A stretch of 7,241 bases of DNA from SIG673 sp045660565 (GCA_045660565.1 JAZRDX010000155.1:1-7241), one strand, 5' to 3'; positions 1 through 7,201 are shown, numbered from the stretch's first letter. Notes: generated by a model from the sequence alone, not told the origin. Program-made: numbers and translations.

Positions 1-1347
1 TATCTTTGCTCCGAGAGTAACCTCCGTAAGCTTTTCGCATCCCTCGAATGCGCTGTCCTCTATGCTTTCAACACCGTCCGGAATCGTTACAGAAGTAAGA
101 GATGTGCAGTTATAAAAAGCTTTTTCGTCTATCTTTGTCAGATTAGACTGATTATAATAGTCTGATAAAATAAGATTTTCAAGCGAGGTGCATCCCGAAA
201 AAGCCTCCACTCCTATCTCTGACATATACCGTGAAAAAGTAACTGTTTTAAGATTATCACATCCCAAAAACATACCGCGGCTTAACTTTGACACGCTTTT
301 GGGCATGGTTACCTCGACAAGCGCGTCGCAGTCCATAAACGCATATTCTCCAACCGAAAGAAGTGCGTCATTAAAAGTAATGCTCTTAAGGGAGGAACAA
401 CCTGAAAACGTACTGTTACCAATGGCTCCGACCTTGTTTCCGAGCTTAACGGTCGTAAGTCCAGTGCAAAGATAGAATGCACTGCTTCCTACCGTCTCTA
501 CGCGGTCCGGAATAGTAATCTCCGAAAGCTGCGTACATTTGGTAAAGGCGTACTCGTCTATCATTTTAAGATTGTAACCAAGCTTAACGCTCGTAAGCGA
601 GGTACAGTTTTCAAACGCTCTGTATGGAATCTTTAAAAGCTTACAATTTATATTGAAAACAAACGTTTTAAGCGAAATGCAATTACTGAACGCGTTGTCT
701 TCCATTACAGAAAAGGCGTACGGAACGGAAAACGCTGTGAGTGAGGTACAGCCGCTGAAGGCGTACTCGCAGATCCTTTCAAGTTTTTCCGAAAAATTTG
801 TCTCTGTAAGCGAAGTGCAACCGTAAAAGGCATACTTCTCTATATACATTCCTTTTGTAAACGTTACCGTTTTAAGTGACACACAGCCGTAAAAAGTGTA
901 TTCGGGAACGGAATAAATGTTGGTGCTTATAGCTATACTCAAAAGACCTTGCGCATTATAAAATACTCTTTTTCCAAGTGTTTTGAGCTTGGAAGCCTCA
1001 CCAAAATTAACGTTTTTAAGCTCCGTACACTCTTCGAATACGGAATCGCCTATTGTTTCAAGACTGTCGGGAAGTGAGATCTCGGTAAGCGCGGTACAAG
1101 CCATAAACGCTTTTTCGCATATTTCCTTTAACTCACTGTTTTCACCAAACGTTACCGTTTCAAGCGAAGTACAACCGTAAAATGCCGAGGTGTCTATTTT
1201 TGTAACGGTTGCGGGAATTTTAATTTCGGTAAGAGATGTGCAACCGTAAAATGCGTTTTTACCTATAAGCTTTATTCCGTCCGGCATAATTACCGACTCA
1301 AGAGATTCGTTTCCTTCAAAAGCCCCGTCAGCAATTACGGTTACGGG
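1..1347 (-). repeat. Coding tandem LRR array, about 69-base period
   Basis: Residues 506-954 of the long lipoprotein form consecutive LRR units. The AF..C-type landmark falls at residues 514, 537, 560, 585, 608, 633, 656, 678, 701, 724, 749, 772, 795, 818, 841, 864, 887, 915 and 938. Most steps are 23 residues (69 bases), with a few of 22, 25 or 28. Protein conservation is higher than DNA conservation, but short exact DNA repeats persist. For example, the 14 bases at 1172-1185 recur at 1241-1254, exactly 69 bases apart. The array runs off the left edge, so the real unit count is higher. Confidence 0.9.
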
Positions 1348-2862
1348 AAGATTTCTGTATTTTGACAGAATCTTCACGCCCGAAAGGTTACGTCCAGCGG
1401 CGGTAAAAGAATAAGATTTCTTATCACTGTTAAGAACGTAAAACGCGTCGCTGTCCCACGTAATAAACGCGTCGCTGTCAGCCCAGCTTTCACTCCAGGT
1501 ACTCGGTTTTTCCGCCGAGACACAGCATATTTCTGCCTTTTCACATCCTGCAAACGCTTCGTTTCCGATCACCGAAACGCTTTTCGGAATTACAACGCTT
1601 TCAAGATTTGAACAGTTTTTAAAAGCGCTTGCGCCTATCTCTTCAAGTCCTTCGTTAAGAATAACTCTTTTTATATGCTTTGCTTCCATAAATACAAAGC
1701 TGTCTATCTTTTTAACCGGAATACCCTGATAAGATGCGGGAATCTTTACCGTATCACTGTTTTCTTTACCGAGTCCGGTTACGGTATAGTAGCTTCCGTC
1801 GGATGAAAGGGTATAATCAAGGTAGCTTTTAGGCTCTATATCGTCTCTGATATCAACAGAGCAAGAAGTTTTATATCCACCGACAAAGAACATTCCGCTT
1901 CCCGTAATTTGTGATGTTATAATTATTTGTCCCTTTTCATAGCCTTCGACAGAAAGTATAAATCTGAACGCTTTACCGTCATTTATTCCGTCGTGTACCT
2001 TGAAAGTTGCTTTTATGGTATTATCTTCCTTTTCATATACTGTTGTAGGCAATGCTTCAACGGCGACATCGTAATCAAAATTCGACGTCGGATTTATATA
2101 CATCGTAACCGTTGCCGTTGCGGTTTCGCTTATTTCCGTTTCATTCGACAGCTTGAAATCAAAAACAAGATATGCCTTTTCACCTACCGCAAGAGTAACC
2201 GGAGAGGCACTCTGGATTTTATCGTCGTATCTTCCGCTTTGATAGTCCGGTCCGGTTAAATATCCTGCCGAGGAAACGACGTCCGCCTTGTGAATAAGGC
2301 GTATTTCCTTTTCCTTTTTGCAGCTGCTTTCAAAATCCTCGCCCTCTGCGTCTGTCGAATAATCGAACGTAACTGTAATCGGAACACCGGCATAATCTTT
2401 GTTTATAGAAAACTGCACAGCGGCGTAAAATTCATGTTTTACATCCTCGTCAAGCTTTTTTACTTCAAACCTCGATGCTCCGTCAAGAGATGTAATCTTA
2501 AAAAAGGCTGAGTCTCCGAGAGTAAGAGCACTGTTAATTATTTGAAAGTCGCCTTCAAGTGAAAAGCGCGCTCTTGAAAATTTATCCCCTGAAATTTTAA
2601 CTACTGCATAGTATGTTTTTTGTTCGGTTATGTATTGCTCTTCCTTTGCGACGAGGTTGGTATCCGAAATATACTTAATTTTCCCATTTGAGTTAAGTTC
2701 AGCAATATCTCTGAACGTATCCGACGAAACTATGTAAACATAGCTATCCTTGTCTCCCGTACCGTTTTCCTCATCATCCTTTCTGCAGGAAAAAAGAACA
2801 AGGGATACAAAAAGTAGGCTTATAATCAGGAAAACCAGAGAGATTTTTTTGAATTTTTTCAT
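1..2862 (-). CDS. BspA-like leucine-rich repeat surface lipoprotein, long form (partial, C terminus beyond window)
   Basis: The frame is open from an ATG at 2862 to base 1, giving 954 residues with no stop seen. Residues 1-26 are a lipoprotein signal peptide: a lysine-rich start, a hydrophobic core, then LFSC with the lipidated Cys at 26, followed by an acidic linker. Residues about 40-320 are beta-rich and match the two downstream-numbered paralogues in order but are strongly diverged. An LRR N-cap (SSDGSYYTVTGLG) begins near 351, followed by units with AFKNC at 413 and AFAGC at 436, and a cap with Trp at 456, 460 and 469. A second N-cap near 475-510 starts a run of 19 units, mostly 23 residues apart, of the form L..V.IP..V..I...AF.GCTSL. 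This is the LRR_5/BspA type known from bacterial surface adhesins. Expected location is the outer membrane-face of the cell; the ligand is unknown. It is the last gene seen in the operon, 21 bases after its neighbour. Confidence 0.93.
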   Translation of the reverse strand, partial: MKKFKKISLVFLIISLLFVSLVLFSCRKDDEENGTGDKDSYVYIVSSDTFRDIAELNSNGKIKYISDTNLVAKEEQYITEQKTYYAVVKISGDKFSRARFSLEGDFQIINSALTLGDSAFFKITSLDGASRFEVKKLDEDVKHEFYAAVQFSINKDYAGVPITVTFDYSTDAEGEDFESSCKKEKEIRLIHKADVVSSAGYLTGPDYQSGRYDDKIQSASPVTLAVGEKAYLVFDFKLSNETEISETATATVTMYINPTSNFDYDVAVEALPTTVYEKEDNTIKATFKVHDGINDGKAFRFILSVEGYEKGQIIITSQITGSGMFFVGGYKTSCSVDIRDDIEPKSYLDYTLSSDGSYYTVTGLGKENSDTVKIPASYQGIPVKKIDSFVFMEAKHIKRVILNEGLEEIGASAFKNCSNLESVVIPKSVSVIGNEAFAGCEKAEICCVSAEKPSTWSESWADSDAFITWDSDAFYVLNSDKKSYSFTAAGRNLSGVKILSKYRNLPVTVIADGAFEGNESLESVIMPDGIKLIGKNAFYGCTSLTEIKIPATVTKIDTSAFYGCTSLETVTFGENSELKEICEKAFMACTALTEISLPDSLETIGDSVFEECTELKNVNFGEASKLKTLGKRVFYNAQGLLSIAISTNIYSVPEYTFYGCVSLKTVTFTKGMYIEKYAFYGCTSLTETNFSEKLERICEYAFSGCTSLTAFSVPYAFSVMEDNAFSNCISLKTFVFNINCKLLKIPYRAFENCTSLTSVKLGYNLKMIDEYAFTKCTQLSEITIPDRVETVGSSAFYLCTGLTTVKLGNKVGAIGNSTFSGCSSLKSITFNDALLSVGEYAFMDCDALVEVTMPKSVSKLSRGMFLGCDNLKTVTFSRYMSEIGVEAFSGCTSLENLILSDYYNQSNLTKIDEKAFYNCTSLTSVTIPDGVESIEDSAFEGCEKLTEVTLGAKI
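1441..1479 (-). repeat. 15-base direct repeat, 24-base period, inside the LRR cap
   Basis: Bases 1441-1455 and 1465-1479 are identical (AAACGCGTCGCTGTC on the plus strand). In the protein this gives a repeated DSDAF, eight residues apart, around ITW. The aligned part of the neighbouring paralogue has DGNAYVIWNYGDSLF with no such repeat, so this looks like a local slippage or duplication event in the hinge between the two LRR blocks. Confidence 0.8.
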
Positions 2863-2873
2863 TTTGGACCATT

Positions 2874-2879
2874 CTCCGT
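2874..2879 (-). promoter_or_regulatory. Shine-Dalgarno site of the long lipoprotein, wide spacing
   Basis: ACGGAG reads on the minus strand, with 11 bases to the ATG at 2862. That is longer than the 6-base gaps before the other two lipoproteins. A nearer ATG at 2872-2870 is in another frame and does not lead to the signal peptide, so the 2862 start is kept. Wide spacing could lower initiation on this largest gene. Confidence 0.6.
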
Positions 2880-2883
2880 CAAA

Positions 2884-5058
2884 TTATTTTTTGTACCAAT
2901 AATACGTGTTATACGCGCCTTTTAAATACGTCGCGATTGCTGCGGCATTTGATACGTCAGTTTCTGTACCTCCGGTGTACGCATTGTTCGTTGTACGGTA
3001 CCACGTGCTTATGTCTTCAAAGATAATGTCTGTGAGAGACGTACATCCATTAATTATGTTATCTCCTATCCTCGTTACACTGCTCGGTATTGTTATATTT
3101 GTAAGAGCCTCGCAACAGACAAACGCGCTGCCTTTAATAGTCGTTAAGCCGTTTCCGAGCGTTAAATCGGTAAGTGATGTGCACCAGAATGCGTTGTGAC
3201 CGATTTCTTTTACGCTATCCGGAAGACTAATGCTTGTAATACTGTTACATAGGTAAAATGCACGCCAATAAATCGCTTCTCCTCCGGTTACGGTAACTTT
3301 CTTTAAGCTTGACGGAACGCAGGTTTCGTTTTCTTCCGGTTCATACGCTCCGAAAATATATCCAAAATGAGTTTGATTGTAAACGTTTTCCCTCGTCCCT
3401 CCTACAAAAGGTACGGTAATACTTTCAAGTCCAGTACAGCCGCTGAGGATGCCGCGAGAAAGCGTATTTATGCTATCCGGTATTTTTAATTTTTTCAGCT
3501 CGGTGTTACCCGAAAAAGACGTAGCGGCAATTTTCGTAATCGGGAGATTTTTATACGTAGCGGGAACTGCGACGTTTGTGCCGCTTACACCGCTGTAAGA
3601 AAAGGTATACGAAGCACCGTCTGAATTAAGCGTGAACAAGGAGTCTCCGTAATTCCAGATCACGTAGGCGTTTCCGTCGGTCCACGTATCGCTCCAGCCG
3701 TTCGGCTTTGACTCTGCCTCACAGTATATTTCTATCTCACCGCAGCCTGCAAAGGCATCATCTCCTATAACGGTAACGCCTGACGGGATTAATACTGTTT
3801 TAATAGACGTACAGTTTTTAAACGCACCCTTACCTATTGTTTCAAGAGTCTCGGAAAGCTCCAAGCCGCTTATATGAGTATAGTTAGAAAATACGTCATC
3901 GGCAATAGCTTTTACCGGCTTACCGTTATAGGTAGACGGGATTTTAATTACCGATGCCGTTTCGCCTCCTATTCCGGTAACGGTATAATAGGTGCCGCTC
4001 GGGCTTAAGGTAAACACAAGCTTGCTTTTCACTTGAAGATCGGGATTAATATTGGCTTTTGAGGAAACAGATTTGCTGCTCAGGAAAGAAATTTTATTTG
4101 CCGAAATTTCCGACGATATATCTATGCTTACGCCGCTCTCCGACATAACCGATACGATAAATCTGTAAGTTTTCTCCTCCATACCCACGGCGTTTAATCT
4201 GAAGCTAGCGGTCGCCGATGTATCTGTGCTGGTGTAATCGGCGGTCGGAAACTCCTCTACTCTGAATTTATATCCGTTTGAATTATCCACTTTAGTAGAT
4301 ATTGAAACGGTTGCCGTATCGGTCTCCTCAATATCCTTAAAGGCTGAAAGCTTATAGTCGATTACGGCAAAAAGCTTATCACCGACAGGCACTTCAAGGT
4401 AGTCCTTAAGCTTACCGTCGAAGTTACCGCTCATATAATCTTCATAGCTAAGGTATTTAATGGACGGTTCAGCCGTTATCTGCTTTTTATGAAGTATGTC
4501 CTTATATGCTTTAACGTAGCTGCAGCTGCTGCCTTCATAGAATTGAAAATCAACGTTAAATTTTTTATCATCGGCAACGTTTGCGGTAAAACCGACGGCT
4601 ATGTAGTAGTCGCTTTTTTTATTTCCCGAGGGATCAACGAAAATCTCAGCATAAGGAATTCCCGAAATCGTAGGGTTGCTTTTTTTGGGATACGATACGT
4701 CCGTTTCAAGCTCAATATCCTTTTTAGTTCCGAAATAAACCGCCTCCTCATCAACGTTAACGTCATTACGGAAATTGAGCCATCCCTGAAAAATATTTTT
4801 ACCTTCGGCAAACAAAACTGCATAGTATTTTTCATCGGTTACAAGGCTTTCAAGATCAGCCTTATCAAGCTTTTTACGGTCAAGCTTCTTTATGACGCCG
4901 CTATCGTCTGTTTTTACGCACGATTTAAATTCTTCTTCGGGAATAATATAGATTCTCGAATCGTCCTTAAAAAGTCCGCAAGCGGCGAGGCAAATACAAG
5001 CGATAACGATCGAAACCGAAAGAAGTAAAATTTTCACGCTATTTTTTAAAATACTCAT
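2884..5058 (-). CDS. BspA-like leucine-rich repeat surface lipoprotein, middle form
   Basis: This is a 724-residue protein. Residues 1-27 are a clear lipoprotein signal ending in the canonical lipobox LAAC, with the lipidated Cys at 27. Residues about 35-320 are beta-rich and appear to hold two copies of one domain (near 35-175 and 187-318). An LRR N-cap (GTYYTVTGIG) starts near 355, with units at 389, 412 and 435 and a Trp cap (KPNGWSDTW) near 451-469. A second N-cap (SDGASYTFSYSG) leads to units near 514, 537, 600, 623, 645 and 668. Residues 551-598 interrupt the array with an acidic insertion (GYIFGAYEPEENE), a form I recognise from other Clostridia BspA-like proteins. The unit at 623 (AFWC) is one residue short. 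The C-terminal tail from about 682 ends in aromatic YYWYKK and has no LPXTG motif, so anchoring should be by the lipid alone. The start is supported by GGAGA 6 bases upstream of the ATG. Binding role is inferred; ligand unknown. Confidence 0.95.
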   Translation of the reverse strand: MSILKNSVKILLLSVSIVIACICLAACGLFKDDSRIYIIPEEEFKSCVKTDDSGVIKKLDRKKLDKADLESLVTDEKYYAVLFAEGKNIFQGWLNFRNDVNVDEEAVYFGTKKDIELETDVSYPKKSNPTISGIPYAEIFVDPSGNKKSDYYIAVGFTANVADDKKFNVDFQFYEGSSCSYVKAYKDILHKKQITAEPSIKYLSYEDYMSGNFDGKLKDYLEVPVGDKLFAVIDYKLSAFKDIEETDTATVSISTKVDNSNGYKFRVEEFPTADYTSTDTSATASFRLNAVGMEEKTYRFIVSVMSESGVSIDISSEISANKISFLSSKSVSSKANINPDLQVKSKLVFTLSPSGTYYTVTGIGGETASVIKIPSTYNGKPVKAIADDVFSNYTHISGLELSETLETIGKGAFKNCTSIKTVLIPSGVTVIGDDAFAGCGEIEIYCEAESKPNGWSDTWTDGNAYVIWNYGDSLFTLNSDGASYTFSYSGVSGTNVAVPATYKNLPITKIAATSFSGNTELKKLKIPDSINTLSRGILSGCTGLESITVPFVGGTRENVYNQTHFGYIFGAYEPEENETCVPSSLKKVTVTGGEAIYWRAFYLCNSITSISLPDSVKEIGHNAFWCTSLTDLTLGNGLTTIKGSAFVCCEALTNITIPSSVTRIGDNIINGCTSLTDIIFEDISTWYRTTNNAYTGGTETDVSNAAAIATYLKGAYNTYYWYKK
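4443..4485 (-). repeat. 43-base perfect direct repeat, copy in the middle lipoprotein gene
   Basis: These 43 bases are identical to 5917-5959 in the preceding paralogous gene, 1474 bases away. They encode residues 192-205 (KQITAEPSIKYLSY), which open the second N-terminal domain copy. Flanking sequence is clearly more diverged, so the identity is a local island. Confidence 0.9.
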
Positions 5059-5107
5059 ATTAAATCTCCATTCTGCTATTTAAGCAACAGATAATTTATT
5101 ATTAAAC

Positions 5108-6514
5108 TTATTTCTTACCGTACCCCCAGCTTACGTGGTAATGTATGTTCCAAATATTACTCCAACCGCTCGGCTTTTTCTCTGCCTCGCAGTATATAAA
5201 TATTTCATCGCATCCGGAGAAAGCATGATCTCCAATAACCGTTACGCTTGAGGGAATTGCTATTTTATCAAGAGACGCGCAGTTTCTGAAAGCATTTGCG
5301 CCTATCGTCTCAAGCGTACCGGGGAGATATACCTCGGTTATATGTGAAATATTATAAAACGCGTTGTCTGAAATTGCTTTTACAGGCTTTTGGTTATGGT
5401 AAGACGGTATTGCGATTACTCCTGAAGGTTCGTTACCGATTCCCGTAACGGTATAATAGGTGCCGTCTGCGCTCAAGGCAAATTCAAGTTGGCTTTCGGT
5501 CGTAGCGCTTTGATATTCACTTACGGTTGCAGTTGAGGCAACTGTCTTATCTCCCAAAAACGACATTTGTTTTCCGGAAATTTCTGATGAAATATTAATA
5601 TTCCCTCTGTCTGATGCTCTGATAAAAACGATAAATCTGTACGTTTTTCCTGCCTCTCCGCCATCCTTTAATTTAAAGGTTGCGGTTAAAGCATTACTTA
5701 TAACTTTATAATCCGAGGTTGGTATTTCCTCTACTCCAAGCGTAAGGTATGGCATATATTCCGACTTTGCAGATATAGAAACTGTAACCGTGTCGGTTTC
5801 TTCAATATCCTTAAAGGACGAAAGCTTATAATCAATTACCGCAAAAAACTTTTCTCCGATCGGTGCCTCGATAATTTCCTTTAGCTTACCGTCATAGTCA
5901 CCGCTCATATAGTCCCCATAGCTAAGGTATTTAATGGACGGTTCAGCCGTTATCTGCTTATGATGAAGTATTTTTTTGTTTACGTAGAACATGTCAGCAT
6001 ATCGATGCTGTGCATTCTCATAGATATGTCCCTCAAACGTAAAACTACAGCTAAACGTCTCTTCGTCGGCATCATTAGCAACAAATCCAGCAGCAAGCCA
6101 GTATTCCGTATTCGATTGATTAGATGGATCAGGCACAAAATCCACGTAGTCTCCGGACGAGGTAAGGGTCGCTTTAACCGAACAACCGTTTTTTGCCCCC
6201 CTATAGACGTTTTTTCGATCGATCTCTGATTCATTGCCTAAACTCAAACCACCTTCTGTAATCAATGCGCCTTTAACGCACATTACCGCGTAGTATTTTT
6301 CGCCGGTAACAAGCTCCTCAAGATCGGCTTTTTCAAGGTTTTTAATTTTTAGTTTTTCTATGATTAGATCATCTGTTTTAACACAAGACTCGAACTCTGC
6401 TTCCGGAATAATATAAATTTTTGAACTATAGTCTCGTCCGCATGAAATGATAACGAAGGTCGCGGTAAAAACCATAAAAGCTAACAGTAAAAATTTTAAG
6501 CTTCTTTTTAACAT
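5108..6514 (-). CDS. BspA-like leucine-rich repeat surface lipoprotein, short form
   Basis: This is a 468-residue protein. Residues 1-25 form a lipoprotein signal (positively charged start, hydrophobic core, IISC with Cys at 25). The mature N-terminal part is the close paralogue of the middle lipoprotein: YIIPE.EF..CVKTDD near 34-49, GEKYYAVM near 71-78, then a second copy opening with QITAEPSIKYLSY near 187 and GEKFFAVIDYKL near 220-231. An LRR N-cap (GTYYTVTGIG) at 351-360 is followed by only three units, at 385 (AFYNI), 408 (AFRNC) and 431 (AFSGC). The protein ends in the Trp cap (KPSGWSNIW) and WGYGKK. It stops where the paralogue continues into its second LRR block. The start is supported by ACGGAG 6 bases before the ATG; a second ATG 5 bases upstream is out of frame. 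It lies 24 bases after the HD-domain gene and 49 before the next lipoprotein. I read it as a complete short form, not a broken gene, since the stop follows a whole cap. Confidence 0.94.
   Translation of the reverse strand: MLKRSLKFLLLAFMVFTATFVIISCGRDYSSKIYIIPEAEFESCVKTDDLIIEKLKIKNLEKADLEELVTGEKYYAVMCVKGALITEGGLSLGNESEIDRKNVYRGAKNGCSVKATLTSSGDYVDFVPDPSNQSNTEYWLAAGFVANDADEETFSCSFTFEGHIYENAQHRYADMFYVNKKILHHKQITAEPSIKYLSYGDYMSGDYDGKLKEIIEAPIGEKFFAVIDYKLSSFKDIEETDTVTVSISAKSEYMPYLTLGVEEIPTSDYKVISNALTATFKLKDGGEAGKTYRFIVFIRASDRGNINISSEISGKQMSFLGDKTVASTATVSEYQSATTESQLEFALSADGTYYTVTGIGNEPSGVIAIPSYHNQKPVKAISDNAFYNISHITEVYLPGTLETIGANAFRNCASLDKIAIPSSVTVIGDHAFSGCDEIFIYCEAEKKPSGWSNIWNIHYHVSWGYGKK
5917..5959 (-). 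repeat. 43-base perfect direct repeat, copy in the short lipoprotein gene
   Basis: This is the partner of 4443-4485. It encodes residues 186-199 of the short lipoprotein in the same frame. A second shared exact block of 21 bases, encoding part of the LRR N-cap, is at 5445-5465 and 3977-3997. Confidence 0.9.
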
Positions 6515-6524
6515 AACATACTCC

Positions 6525-6542
6525 GTAAAATTAAAATTTTAC
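6525..6542 (-). repeat. AT-rich perfect inverted repeat at the HD gene / lipoprotein junction
   Basis: GTAAAAT and ATTTTAC form 7-base arms around a 4-base loop. The element covers the stop codon of the HD-domain gene and touches the last two bases of the Shine-Dalgarno site (6521-6526) of the next gene. It has only two G-C pairs and no following U tract, so it is not a terminator. Any role in translation of the lipoprotein is speculative. Confidence 0.5.
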
Positions 6543-7132
6543 TCCTTTTCAAGGAAGAACGTAGCTTCCATATCCGCAAAGGAAAGCGCGACGGCAAGCG
6601 GGAACATTGAAAAAGCCTTACCGACGTTTCTTTCGTCGTCTCCGCCCGAAAATCCCATATGGTATCTTATCGCAAAGGCTTCCTCTCTCGTCAGCTTCAT
6701 ATATCCGGAGATTATGTAAACCGATTTTTCTCCGTGTCCGTAAGGAAGTCTGTCGTCGACCTCGTACGCAGGGACCTTCTGCCATACTCCGTGCTCGTCC
6801 TTTACGTTACGGAAGCCGACCTTATAGAAATTCACCTTACAAAGGTCATGCAGAAGCGCGGCTATCGCGATGCTTTCGTCGGAATACTCAATTCCGTACG
6901 TTTCCTTTACCCGCTCTCTTTCAAGATAGCTCTTAAGACAGTGGTAAACGTTTAAGCTGTGGCGAAGAAGTCCCCCTTCAAACGCGTTATGATACTTCGC
7001 GCTCGCGGGCGCGGTAAAAAAATCGCATTTATCCGAAAGAAGGTAGTCCAGAAGCTGTGCGCTTCCGTCTCTTTTTACGTTGTTTTTAAAAATTTCAATA
7101 AATTCAGCCTTATCTGCTTCTATATTAGCCAT
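6539..7132 (-). CDS. HD-domain metal-dependent phosphohydrolase
   Basis: This is a 197-residue protein with no signal peptide or membrane segment, so it is cytoplasmic. The HD-superfamily metal ligands are visible in order: His58 in GGLLRHSLNVY, His95-Asp96 in LLHDLCK, His133 in YGHGEKS, His158 in RYHMG and Asp187 in SFADMEA. The whole protein is essentially one HD domain. The motif wording resembles the HD domain of the YhaM-type 3'-5' exoribonucleases, but those carry an N-terminal nucleic-acid-binding region that is absent here and are longer (about 310 residues). The substrate (nucleotide, RNA end or other phosphoester) cannot be told from the sequence. The ATG at 7132 is chosen because AAAGGGG sits 8 bases upstream and a good promoter lies just beyond. 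It is the first gene of the apparent operon, 24 bases before the first lipoprotein. Related single-domain HD proteins are common in Clostridia and in some phages. Confidence 0.92.
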   Translation of the reverse strand: MANIEADKAEFIEIFKNNVKRDGSAQLLDYLLSDKCDFFTAPASAKYHNAFEGGLLRHSLNVYHCLKSYLERERVKETYGIEYSDESIAIAALLHDLCKVNFYKVGFRNVKDEHGVWQKVPAYEVDDRLPYGHGEKSVYIISGYMKLTREEAFAIRYHMGFSGGDDERNVGKAFSMFPLAVALSFADMEATFFLEKE

Positions 7133-7140
7133 AACCTATT

Positions 7141-7147
7141 CCCCTTT
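7141..7147 (-). promoter_or_regulatory. Shine-Dalgarno site of the HD-domain gene
   Basis: AAAGGGG reads on the minus strand, 8 bases before the ATG at 7132. It fixes that start codon and is the strongest ribosome binding site in the window. Confidence 0.75.
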
Positions 7148-7149
7148 GC

Positions 7150-7179
7150 ATTAAATATAATATCTCATATTAAATATAA
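7150..7179 (-). repeat. 11-base direct repeat across the -10 region and leader
   Basis: ATTAAATATAA occurs at 7150-7160 and again at 7169-7179 on the plus strand, 19 bases apart. One copy contains the -10 box and the other lies in the predicted leader. It may be an operator, a duplicated -10 element, or chance in AT-rich sequence. The leader copy has no -35 match at the right distance. Confidence 0.4.
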
Positions 7180-7201
7180 CATAAAAAAAAGAAAAAGTCA
7201 A
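7173..7201 (-). promoter_or_regulatory. Predicted sigma-A-type promoter for the operon
   Basis: On the minus strand the -35 box is TTGACT (7196-7201) and the -10 box is TATATT (7173-7178), separated by exactly 17 bases that include a long T tract. Transcription would begin near 7166, leaving a leader of about 34 bases before the HD-domain gene. With no terminator seen downstream, this promoter could drive all four genes. It is predicted by match to consensus only. Confidence 0.7.

Noticed and set aside
1..1347. CRISPR array or non-coding tandem repeat
   Set aside because: The 69-base periodicity is explained by 23-residue LRR units in one continuous open frame, with diverged DNA and no constant repeat/unique spacer pattern.
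2884..3010. Sortase (LPXTG) or membrane anchor at the C terminus of the middle lipoprotein
   Set aside because: The tail has no LPXTG-like motif, no hydrophobic helix and ends in YYWYKK; the N-terminal lipobox already explains anchoring.
188..3199. Plus-strand open frames at 188-475, 983-1180, 1927-2259, 2290-2511 and 2906-3199
   Set aside because: All are antisense to the LRR lipoproteins. The recurring protein text such as SVSAVQ or SVSDVHQ is simply the antisense reading of the LRR repeat.
4489..5028. Plus-strand open frame of 179 codons
   Set aside because: It lies wholly inside the middle lipoprotein on the other strand, overlapping its signal peptide and N-terminal domain. It has no ribosome binding site and its protein is Ile/Phe/Val/Lys-rich with no recognisable domain, as expected for an antisense shadow.
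5059..5107. Terminator or small gene between the short and middle lipoproteins
   Set aside because: The 49 bases are AT-rich with only a 4-base-pair possible stem and the ribosome binding site of the next gene.
6525..6542. Intrinsic terminator after the HD-domain gene
   Set aside because: The inverted repeat is almost all A-T and is followed on the minus strand by GGAGTATG, not a U run.
5960..6955. Other overlapping open frames (5960-6229 plus, 5980-6234 minus, 6447-6719, 6607-6936 and 6659-6955 plus) and 4599-4835 minus
   Set aside because: They overlap well-supported genes with lipobox, LRR or HD motifs, and show no start signals or domains of their own.
6539..7132. Naming the HD gene yhaM
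   Set aside because: It resembles only the HD part. The N-terminal nucleic-acid-binding region of YhaM is missing and the protein is over 100 residues shorter, so a symbol is not justified.
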